Origin: Methylomonas sp.
GTDB taxonomy: Bacteria > Pseudomonadota > Gammaproteobacteria > Methylococcales > Methylomonadaceae
Reading direction: 5' to 3'
DNA length: 5,937 bases
NCBI GenBank assembly: GCA_026988195.1
Contig: JALSLS010000482.1
Location: 1 to 5,937, forward strand
Shown: positions 1 to 5,284 of the stretch, piece by piece
Numbering within the stretch: position 1 is the first letter of the stretch
How the letters are laid out: each line of letters starts with the position of its first letter
The notes under the pieces: model-generated
Database searches by the model: none
What the model was told of the DNA's origin: nothing
What the model saw: only the letters and a program-made list of their open reading frames with translations
Position numbers and translations under genes: made by a program

Positions 1-34
1 GAAACAGGCGCATAGCAAGCTACGCAACTGTTTC
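1..34. repeat. Imperfect hairpin at the window edge
   Basis: GAAACAG (1-7) pairs with CTGTTTC (28-34). Inside it GCATAGC (10-16) pairs with GCTACGC (19-25) with one mismatch and a two-base loop. Two unpaired positions on each side separate the two stems. A second short hairpin, GCGGTT (62-67) with AACCGC (72-77), lies just to the right. The pairing is seen directly. The pair of hairpins beside a broken gene would fit the end of a mobile or REP-like element whose body lies left of the window, but no transposase is visible, so its identity is open. Confidence 0.5.
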
Positions 35-107
35 AGTAACGCAGCTATTGGCAAAAACTCAGCGGTTAGAAAACCGCAGTCGTGACCGCGCGAAGTATAA
101 TAGTTAT

Positions 108-197
108 ATGAAGCCGAAAGATATTAAAAAGGCATTACAAATAATTGCTGAACATAAAGATGACTTTGAGAGGGAGTGGGATGAATATTTTAGTTAA
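108..197 (+). pseudogene. C-terminal remnant of a DUF4160-type protein
   Basis: This reading frame encodes 29 residues from the ATG at 108 to TAA at 195-197, ending in FEREWDEYFS. A helix followed by W-x-E-Y-F at the very C-terminus is how I remember DUF4160 proteins that sit directly upstream of DUF2442 genes. The last 17 bases overlap the DUF2442 start, the arrangement expected for that pair. The normal N-terminal part, with its histidine-rich P-H-x-H segment, is absent. The frame stays open to the window edge, but those upstream codons do not resemble the family and cover the hairpins at 62-77 and 1-34. No Shine-Dalgarno precedes the ATG at 108. A TATAAT hexamer at 96-101 has no matching -35 box. 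I therefore read it as a truncated gene. It could instead be a genuine short protein translated only to couple with its neighbour. Confidence 0.45.
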
Positions 198-426
198 AGG
201 TAAGGCTGTACATTTTGATGATCGCTATCTTCATGTCGAATTAGAAGATGGGCGCTTAATTTCCACACCAATGATCTGGTATAAAGAGTTGCAAGAAGCA
301 ACAGTTAAGGAAGTTACAAATTATTTGTTTATTTGTCAGGGTACGGGGATAGAGTGGCCTGGGCTTGATTATCACTTAAGTATAGAAAGTATGCTTAATC
401 TGGATGTGCAACAAAGAGCAGCATAA
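181..426 (+). CDS. DUF2442 domain-containing protein
   Basis: This 81-residue protein matches the usual length and layout of DUF2442. A V-x-F-D-D-R-x-L-x-V-x-L-x-D-G-R strand pair occupies about residues 10-26. It is followed by S-T-P-M-I-W-Y near 29-35, G-I-x-W-P-x-L-D near 57-64 and a final L-S-I-E-S-M-L helix. The ATG at 181 is preferred over the in-frame ATG at 145 because a purine-rich GAGAGGGAG (168-176) sits just before it and the domain begins there. Members are small soluble proteins often paired with a DUF4160 partner and frequently listed as toxin-antitoxin-like modules; their biochemical activity is not settled. Here the upstream partner survives only as a C-terminal fragment overlapping by 17 bases. 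An intrinsic terminator follows 44 bases after the stop, so this unit ends before the transport genes. Confidence 0.85.
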   Translation: MNILVKGKAVHFDDRYLHVELEDGRLISTPMIWYKELQEATVKEVTNYLFICQGTGIEWPGLDYHLSIESMLNLDVQQRAA

Positions 427-469
427 ATTTCTTTTGTATTCTAAGTTTATTTAACTTAAACGTATTCCA

Positions 470-501
470 AAAAGGGAAGGCATAAAAGCTTTCCTTTTTT
501 T
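470..501 (+). terminator. Intrinsic terminator after the DUF2442 gene
   Basis: AAAAGGGAAG (470-479) pairs with CTTTCCTTTT (489-498), with one G-U pair, and the transcript continues as a run of T to 501. A competing perfect nine-base stem, GGCATAAAA (479-487) with TTTTATGCC (498-506), overlaps it. Together they make a compact, partly bidirectional terminator that separates the DUF2442 unit from the transport locus. Confidence 0.8.
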
Positions 502-622
502 ATGCCTGAAGGAAAATTATTTAGATGAAAGACGAAAAGCATATTTATTAGCTAGAGATTTTGCTATGGTTATGGACTGATTAAATATTTTGACTAGATA
601 GTCTCTATAGAAAGGTGAAATT

Positions 623-1627
623 TTGAAAAAAGCTTATCAGTATTTTCCATTAGTTTGTTTATTGCTATTATTAAATGGTTGCTCGCTGGCTTATAAAGGA
701 ACCGGTGCGATAATGATCAATTATGCCGAAGATCAGGGCGTTCCTTATATGTTGGCAGCTGATGATGTGGCCTTGACTTGCTCGATGGTTGAATCTTTCA
801 CCCCTTTTCTATTAAGTTTTTCACAAGTAACAACCCCCCCAGACCAACTGGCTATTTTGTTCTATTTAATGGCAGGAAACTGTACCGAATTTAAAGCACA
901 AAATGAAGAGTTGCGCTATTTACGGGCAATTTATGCTAAAAATTCGATTGAGGCCCAAGATGCACGCATCGCTCAACAACGATTACTGGCATTAGCCGCC
1001 CAACGACAGTTTAAGGGGTATCAATATCTGACTAAAGCTTTTGTTGAACCTGGCGCAGAATGTCCCCGCTTTTCTTCTGATAATGAAGAGTTATATTGGT
1101 TGTTAGGGCTTGTTAATGGAATTCAAGCTATATTAAATGATGTTGCTTCGGGTGGCTCTGCCAATGTACCTATGGATATTGCTGTAAAAGTGGGACGTGG
1201 AGCGGCCTGTTTAGATAATGAGAAATGGTGGGGTATGCCAGAGGCTATTCAAGCTGCCATTTGGATGACACTTCCGGGCAGTTACCCTGCCGATAAAAAA
1301 CCAGAAAAAAGTTTACAGCACGCCGTGCAAATTGGCTTAGAAAAAGGTATTAGAACCCCTCAACTTTTGGCTGCCCAAGTTTATTTGGGACGAGGTAATA
1401 CGGAACAGGTCAAAAATGTGATTCGTGAGTATAAAAATTTAAAACAGACCGCTATAAGTGAAACTTATCAAAGTTTAAATCAAGTTTCAAATAGACAAAT
1501 ACAAGCGATTTCAGATAAGTTATGGACAACAGCAACAGGAAAACGAACCCCGTTAGGGAAGGTAGGGTCTTTTTGGGATGACCCAGAAACAACAGTTGAA
1601 ATGATAGATATTGATGAGTTACTTTGA
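623..1627 (+). CDS. TRAP-associated lipoprotein A, TatT-like
   Basis: This 334-residue exported lipoprotein has a Lys-Lys start, a leucine-rich core (residues 9-17) and the lipobox LNGC with Cys20 as lipidation site. Ser21 at +2 predicts the outer membrane, facing the periplasm. The rest is probably mostly helical, with conserved blocks EELRYLRAI (95-103), EAQDARI (110-116), RGAACLDNEKWWG (192-204) and a C-terminal ATGKRTP...FWDD ending in acidic residues. Four further cysteines (53, 87, 147, 196) all recur in paralogue B, so two disulfides are likely. The start is TTG, with AAAGGTG (611-617) five bases upstream. I recall this type beside DUF6091 binding proteins and TRAP permeases. Function by analogy with TatT, the TPR-like helical lipoprotein of spirochaete TRAP systems, is inference; it may not belong to the same Pfam family. 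Its next neighbour is SBP1, about 230 bases downstream past a REP pair. Confidence 0.7.
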   Translation: MKKAYQYFPLVCLLLLLNGCSLAYKGTGAIMINYAEDQGVPYMLAADDVALTCSMVESFTPFLLSFSQVTTPPDQLAILFYLMAGNCTEFKAQNEELRYLRAIYAKNSIEAQDARIAQQRLLALAAQRQFKGYQYLTKAFVEPGAECPRFSSDNEELYWLLGLVNGIQAILNDVASGGSANVPMDIAVKVGRGAACLDNEKWWGMPEAIQAAIWMTLPGSYPADKKPEKSLQHAVQIGLEKGIRTPQLLAAQVYLGRGNTEQVKNVIREYKNLKQTAISETYQSLNQVSNRQIQAISDKLWTTATGKRTPLGKVGSFWDDPETTVEMIDIDELL

Positions 1628-1713
1628 TTAGAGTCTCTCTATTTTCTTCTGTAATAAGACCGAGCCCTTGGTTCCCACACTGGAACGAAACGGCCATTAA
1701 GGTAAGCTTAAAA

Positions 1714-1791
1714 GTAGGATGGGCAAAGGAGGTACGACGTGCCCATCAATGGCACTGAATTGATGGGCACGCTACACTTTGCCCATCCTAC
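1714..1791. repeat. Inverted pair of GTAG-headed REP elements (BIME-like)
   Basis: The 15-base sequence GTAGGATGGGCAAAG (1714-1728) is the exact reverse complement of 1777-1791. The 13 bases at 1738-1750 are the exact reverse complement of 1759-1771. Read the other way, each half is a REP: GTAG followed by the hairpin GATGGGCA (1718-1725)/TGCCCATC (1740-1747), and its mirror GATGGGCA (1762-1769)/TGCCCATC (1780-1787) followed by CTAC. A GTAG head beside a short palindrome is the signature of REPs mobilised by RAYT (TnpA-REP) transposases, which act in trans; none is encoded here. It lies 86 bases after gene A and could stabilise its 3' end or lower read-through into SBP1. Confidence 0.85.
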
Positions 1792-1843
1792 AGTATTGCT
1801 CTATTCATCTGCACACCCCTTAAATTAAATGCAGCATAAACGT

Positions 1844-1848
1844 GGAGG
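1844..1848 (+). promoter_or_regulatory. Shine-Dalgarno deciding the SBP1 start
   Basis: GGAGG lies eight bases before the ATG at 1857. An in-frame GTG at 1842 overlaps this site, so it cannot use it; ATG 1857 is the better start and leaves a normal signal peptide. Confidence 0.75.
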
Positions 1849-1856
1849 CATTGAAA

Positions 1857-2879
1857 ATGAGAATCAATGGAATATACAGCGTGTTATTGCTGTTAGTATT
1901 AAGTGGAAATAGCCATTGTATTTTTGCGGATACTAAGCGTCTTTGTGTTTTTGATTTATTAGGTGCAAATGGCCCTATTTATGCGCAGATGACGGATTAT
2001 AAAATTGCTGCGCTGTCTTGGGGAGTTGATTTCCAACTTAAACCTTATGTTAATGAAAAAAAGGCAGCGGCTGATTTTAAGTCAGGTGTTTGTGATGCTG
2101 TCAGCTTTACCGGTACTCAAAGCCGGCAGTTTAATATCTTTAGTGGTAGTTTGGATGCTATGGGTGGCATACCGTCATACCAACATTTAAAAACTATTAT
2201 AAATAGTATTGGCTCCGAACAGGCAAGCTCCTTAATGATCAATGATTCTTATGAAGTTGTTGGAATTATCCCAATGGGTGCCGTTTATTTGTTTGTGAAT
2301 AATCGAGCATTAGTAAATGATTACCACGCTGAGCAGAATGCACTTGGTCATATTCGAGTTGCCGTTATGGATACTGATCCCGCTCAACTTGAGCTGGTTC
2401 GTTTGATAGGTGCAACTACGGTAAGGTCATCTATTTCAGAAATGTATAAGAAATTTAATTCCGGTTTTGTAAATGTCACTTATGGTCCGGCAGTGGTTTA
2501 TGAAGCAATGGAATTGTATAAAGGTATGCAAAATAATGGAGGGGTTGTCCGCTTTCCAGTGGCTCAGCTTACCTTGCAAATTATGATTCATAAAGCTAAA
2601 TTCCCTGAAGGGTATGGGCAAAAGTCACGGCAATATACCTTAGCTGAATTTGATAAAGCAGTGCAATTGGCAAAAAGCTATGAGGATAGAATTGCACCTG
2701 AGTGGTGGATCAATATTTCTGAAGCAGAACAGACCCATTACCACGAGTTGTATAGAAAAGTACGATTATCACTACGCAATAAAGGTATTTATGATGGGAG
2801 AATGCTGAAGCTTATGAGTAGAGTTCGTTGTAAGAAAAAACCTGAGTTACTTGAATGTACCGCAGAAGATAGAGAATAG
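1857..2879 (+). CDS. Putative TRAP solute-binding protein SBP1 (DUF6091 type)
   Basis: This 340-residue periplasmic protein has a signal peptide, hydrophobic at residues 7-16 and probably cut after IFA (24/25). Cys21 is not in a valid lipobox because His precedes it. The mature part opens with LCVFDLLGANGP, followed by CDAVSFTG (79-86), GSLDAMG, a YEVVGI segment, VTYGPAVVYEAMELYKG (207-223) and a C-terminus with two cysteines. Mature cysteines 30, 79, 325 and 334 all match SBP2, suggesting two disulfides. The family is known to me only as putative solute-binding proteins next to TRAP permeases; the ligand is unknown. By hand count 44 of the first 61 mature residues equal SBP2. The odd part is residues 150-172, five residues longer than in SBP2 and without the usual L-x-G-K-x-I-A pattern, so the binding cleft or hinge may differ. 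The stop lies 12 bases before gene B. Confidence 0.78.
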   Translation: MRINGIYSVLLLLVLSGNSHCIFADTKRLCVFDLLGANGPIYAQMTDYKIAALSWGVDFQLKPYVNEKKAAADFKSGVCDAVSFTGTQSRQFNIFSGSLDAMGGIPSYQHLKTIINSIGSEQASSLMINDSYEVVGIIPMGAVYLFVNNRALVNDYHAEQNALGHIRVAVMDTDPAQLELVRLIGATTVRSSISEMYKKFNSGFVNVTYGPAVVYEAMELYKGMQNNGGVVRFPVAQLTLQIMIHKAKFPEGYGQKSRQYTLAEFDKAVQLAKSYEDRIAPEWWINISEAEQTHYHELYRKVRLSLRNKGIYDGRMLKLMSRVRCKKKPELLECTAEDRE

Positions 2880-2882
2880 TTA

Positions 2883-2888
2883 GGAGGG
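2883..2888 (+). promoter_or_regulatory. Strong Shine-Dalgarno of gene B
   Basis: GGAGGG lies in the 12-base gap after the SBP1 stop, within a longer G-rich run reaching 2892. It supports the GTG start at 2892 over the next in-frame ATG at 2931, which has no comparable site. The tight gap implies cotranscription and probably coupled translation with SBP1. Confidence 0.7.
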
Positions 2889-2891
2889 GAG

Positions 2892-3923
2892 GTGAGTATT
2901 AAACAGAAGCAAAAGTTTTTTTTCTGGATCATGCCTTTTGTGTTGTCTTTTTTTCTATTGTGGGCGGCTGGGTATGGATTAGTTAACCATTCGGGTCGAG
3001 TTCTGGTTAGTTTTATTGAAGATCAAGCCGTCCCTTATGTGTTAAAAACAGATGATGTTGAAATGGGCTGTGTGATGGCTGAAGCTTTAACATTATTGGT
3101 GCCTAGCCTTGTTGAAATTAATGCTTCTCCTTATAAACTTGCTGTTATGTTCGATTTTTTATCGGGTAGTTGTGCAGAATTTAAAGCATGGGAAGAGGAG
3201 CTTCGCTATATGCGAGCGATACATGCAAAAAATGTTGCAGAGGCACAAGATGCCAGAATCTTGCAGAAAAGATACCTTAACCTAGCCGCCAAACGCCAAC
3301 TTAAAGGGTATAGAAATCTTGAGTTGGCTTATTCTGTTGTACTGGGTGAGCAATGCCCTCAATTTAAAAGCTGGAATGATGAGTTTTATTGGTTGGTTGG
3401 ATTGATGGATGGTTTGCAAGCAGTATTGAATGATTTGGCCTCTGAAGGAGCAGCAAAAGTCCCTTTGGATATCAGCCTTAAAGTGGGGCGAGGGGCTGCA
3501 TGTTTGGATAATGAAAAATGGTGGGGCTTGCCTAATGCCATACAAGTGGCTATTTGGGTGAGTTTTCCAGAAAATAAACCTGAAGCTGTAGAGCCTTTCA
3601 AGGTATTAGATTTGGCAGTACAAACAGGGTTAAAGCAAGGGATGAGAGTTGTTCAAGTTATTGCCGCCAAGATTTATATTGGCTTAGGCCAGCATGAGCA
3701 AGTAAAAGCACTGATTCGAGATAATATGGGCGCGAACAGTAATATAGTCACTAACCCACAGTTTTTATTTTTGGATAAAGTTGCAACCATTCAGTTACGT
3801 GCAATGTCTGATGTTATGTGGACAGAAGCAACAGGAAAGCGCACCCCGACTGGAGGTTTTGGTCGTTTTTGGGATGATAGGAAAAACACAGTAGACACGG
3901 TGGATATACTTGATATACTCTGA
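2892..3923 (+). CDS. TRAP-associated protein B, paralogue of A without lipobox
   Basis: This 343-residue paralogue of protein A keeps the same blocks: EDQAVPYVL (43-51), EELRYMRAI (102-110), EAQDARI (117-123), RGAACLDNEKWWG (200-212) and ATGKRTP...FWDD near the C-terminus. Its only cysteines (60, 94, 155, 204) are exactly the four that A has besides its lipidated one. The N-terminus is a basic stretch (KQKQK) plus one hydrophobic segment (about 9-27). Aligned on the EDQ motif, the lipobox cysteine of A corresponds to Gly27 in the sequence WAAG, encoded by GGG at 2970-2972. It should therefore be an inner-membrane-anchored or cleaved soluble periplasmic protein, not an outer-membrane lipoprotein. 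Translation starts at GTG behind a strong Shine-Dalgarno, 12 bases after SBP1. Whether it is redundant with A or a specialised partner cannot be told from sequence. Confidence 0.7.
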   Translation: MSIKQKQKFFFWIMPFVLSFFLLWAAGYGLVNHSGRVLVSFIEDQAVPYVLKTDDVEMGCVMAEALTLLVPSLVEINASPYKLAVMFDFLSGSCAEFKAWEEELRYMRAIHAKNVAEAQDARILQKRYLNLAAKRQLKGYRNLELAYSVVLGEQCPQFKSWNDEFYWLVGLMDGLQAVLNDLASEGAAKVPLDISLKVGRGAACLDNEKWWGLPNAIQVAIWVSFPENKPEAVEPFKVLDLAVQTGLKQGMRVVQVIAAKIYIGLGQHEQVKALIRDNMGANSNIVTNPQFLFLDKVATIQLRAMSDVMWTEATGKRTPTGGFGRFWDDRKNTVDTVDILDIL

Positions 3924-3936
3924 AAAGTAACTGTTC

Positions 3937-4102
3937 ACCTCCCCCCTTTGAAAAAGGGGGGTTGAGGGGGATTTTATTACAAAAACAAAGATTTTAATAT
4001 CAATATGTTATATGTTTATAAAATCCCCTCTCCCATTGTACATGGATGTAGTAGTGTCGCATTAGGCAGGAGCCAATTGCGATCTTTTCCAAAGGGGGAG
4101 GT
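3937..4102. repeat. C/G-rich palindromic element (MITE-like)
   Basis: The ends are near-perfect inverted repeats: ACCTCCCCCCTTTG (3937-3950) against CAAAGGGGGAGGT (4090-4102), differing by one C/G. A second inner pair is GAGGGGGATTTTAT (3964-3977) against ATAAAATCCCCTC (4018-4030), with an A/T-rich centre (3978-4017) between the arms. The right arm is longer because about 54 bases (4031-4084) with no counterpart on the left separate its two repeat blocks. That extra part contains its own imperfect hairpin (4057-4082, loop AGGA). Repeats with this CCTCCCCCTTTG...ATTTTAT style are, from memory, scattered through many bacterial genomes as non-coding mobile palindromes. No coding frame is present. 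It fills most of the gap between B and SBP2. Confidence 0.7.
3941..3961. terminator. Strong GC hairpin after gene B
   Basis: CCCCCCTTT (3941-3949) pairs perfectly with AAAGGGGGG (3953-3961) around the three-base loop GAA, 17 bases after the B stop. It is the left tip of the palindromic element. No clean T run follows (next bases TTGAGGGGGATTTT), so it would act as a 3'-end stabiliser or partial terminator rather than a textbook terminator. Confidence 0.45.
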
Positions 4103-4151
4103 CAAAAACAGAATACTTTCACAGTCTCTAAAGATCCGCGTTCCAAAGTTG

Positions 4152-4180
4152 TTGCCGGTTGCCTAAGTAACATGAATACT
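4152..4180 (+). promoter_or_regulatory. Weak candidate promoter for SBP2
   Basis: TTGCCG (4152-4157) and AATACT (4175-4180) are 17 bases apart, each matching four of six sigma-70 consensus positions, in A/T-rich DNA after the palindromic element. It would give a very short leader ending in the SBP2 Shine-Dalgarno. This is a consensus match only. Confidence 0.2.
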
Positions 4181-4191
4181 AATAATTTTTG

Positions 4192-4197
4192 AAGGAG
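4192..4197 (+). promoter_or_regulatory. Shine-Dalgarno deciding the SBP2 start
   Basis: AAGGAG lies six bases before the ATG at 4204, close to ideal. The in-frame TTG at 4189 would place this site inside the gene and is rejected. Confidence 0.85.
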
Positions 4198-4203
4198 ATA
4201 GGA

Positions 4204-5214
4204 ATGGATTTACACAGTAAATTATTAATTAGCTCTGTTTTTGCTACTTTGGTTGCGGCTGTTAGCGCTGTACATGCCGAACCTAAAAAAATGTGTGTGT
4301 TTGATTTATTAGGTGCCAATGGCCCGACTTACTCACAAATGAAAGACTATAAAACGGTAGCGTTGTCTTGGGGAGTAGAGTTGGAGCTTAAACCCTATAC
4401 CAGTGAACGGGTGGCGGCAGAAGACTTTAAATCGGGTCTTTGTGATGCAGTCAGTTTTACCGGAATAAGAGCCAGGCAGTTTAATGCTTTTACAGGGAGT
4501 TTGGATGCCATTGGTGCAATGCCATCATATGAACATTTAAAGTCAGTTATTACCACGATTAGTTCTAAAAAAGCGGCTAAATTGATGACGGTTGCCCCTT
4601 ATGAAGTGGTTGGTATTTTACCTGGAGGGGCGGCTTATATGTTTGTTAATGACCGAACTATTGATACGGTTGGGGAGTTGTCGGGTAAACGTATTGCTAT
4701 TTTAGATTCAGATCCTGCCCAAGTTGAAATGGTTTCCTTTGTGGGGGCATCTCCAGTAGGAACCTCAATTACCAATATGTTTAGCAAGTTTAATAATGGC
4801 TCAGTTGATGTGACCTATGGGCCTGCTATTGTTTACGAGGCGATGGAACTCTATAAAGGATTACAGCCTAACGGAGGGGTGATTGATTTTTCATTGGTTC
4901 AAATTACCCTACAAATGCTGATTCGGAAAGCTGAATTCCCCGAGCAATTTGGACAAAAATCAAGAGAATATACTCTTACACAATTTGATTCTAGTGTGGC
5001 GTTAATTAAACGCTATGAAAGTAAAATTCCTAAGGAGCTGTGGGTCTCTATTTCTGAACAGGATAAATCAGGGTATCTTGAAGTCTTTAGGCAGTCACGC
5101 ATTAGGTTACGTGAAAAAGGGATTTATAACGGTAAAATGTTGAAGCTAATGCGAATGGTTCGTTGCAAAAAAGATCCTCATCAAGCTGAGTGTACTGCTG
5201 AGGATAAAGAGTAA
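4204..5214 (+). CDS. Putative TRAP solute-binding protein SBP2 (DUF6091 type)
   Basis: This 336-residue periplasmic protein has a clear signal peptide with likely cleavage after VHA (25/26). It carries MCVFDLLGANGP (30-41), CDAVSFTG (80-87), RQFNAFTGSLDAIGAMPSYEHL (91-112 region), GELSGKRIAILDSDPAQ (157-173), VTYGPAIVYEAMELYKG and C-terminal cysteines 321 and 330, which with Cys31 and Cys80 give two probable disulfides. The residue 157-168 segment has the D/E-L-x-G-K-x-I-A form common in type II periplasmic binding proteins, so this copy looks like the standard one and SBP1 the diverged one. It lies directly upstream of the permease, in the same reading frame, as expected for the binding protein that feeds it. 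The ligand is unknown. An ideal Shine-Dalgarno suggests high expression compared with the non-ATG starts of A and B. Confidence 0.85.
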   Translation: MDLHSKLLISSVFATLVAAVSAVHAEPKKMCVFDLLGANGPTYSQMKDYKTVALSWGVELELKPYTSERVAAEDFKSGLCDAVSFTGIRARQFNAFTGSLDAIGAMPSYEHLKSVITTISSKKAAKLMTVAPYEVVGILPGGAAYMFVNDRTIDTVGELSGKRIAILDSDPAQVEMVSFVGASPVGTSITNMFSKFNNGSVDVTYGPAIVYEAMELYKGLQPNGGVIDFSLVQITLQMLIRKAEFPEQFGQKSREYTLTQFDSSVALIKRYESKIPKELWVSISEQDKSGYLEVFRQSRIRLREKGIYNGKMLKLMRMVRCKKDPHQAECTAEDKE

Positions 5215-5215
5215 A

Positions 5216-5284
5216 ATGCAAGGGTTCTTCTATTTAAAGCCCCTTTTAAAAAACAGCATAAGACTTGGCCAGCGCGCAATATGA
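5216..5284 (+). CDS. Possible 22-codon coupling leader
   Basis: An ATG begins one base after the SBP2 stop codon (TAA 5212-5214) and opens a frame for the 22-residue basic peptide that starts MQGFFYLKPLLK, ending at TGA 5282-5284. That stop overlaps the permease ATG (5281-5283) as ATGA. Ribosomes ending SBP2 could restart here and be delivered to the permease start, which has no Shine-Dalgarno of its own. The geometry is seen in the sequence; translation is inference, and a 22-codon frame can occur by chance. Confidence 0.3.
   Translation: MQGFFYLKPLLKNSIRLGQRAI

Noticed and set aside
590..595. TTGACT as a -35 box before gene A
   Set aside because: A -10 box at normal distance would fall on the Shine-Dalgarno of gene A, and the bases there do not resemble TATAAT.
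592..603. Perfect palindrome GACTAGATAGTC just upstream of gene A
   Set aside because: It could be an operator, but a five-base half-site is expected by chance at this scale and no second copy precedes the other genes.
1671..1686. GTTCC...GGAAC hairpin after gene A as a terminator
   Set aside because: The stem is only five bases with no T run after it; possibly a decayed repeat, not a supported terminator.
1452..1697. Minus-strand open frame of 81 codons overlapping the end of gene A
   Set aside because: It lies opposite strongly conserved codons of A, has no recognisable product or good ribosome site, and is best explained as a shadow frame.
1714..1791. CRISPR repeat or riboswitch reading of the inverted repeats
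   Set aside because: There is one mirrored pair, not a spaced array, and the symmetry is fully explained by two REP units.
3282..3601. Two overlapping minus-strand open frames inside gene B
   Set aside because: They lie opposite the best conserved part of B, show no family resemblance and differ in frame; both are shadows.
600..4129. AGTCTCT occurring at 600-606, 1632-1638 and 4123-4129, each between genes
   Set aside because: Seven bases three times is only slightly above chance in this length, and neither spacing nor position relative to starts is consistent.
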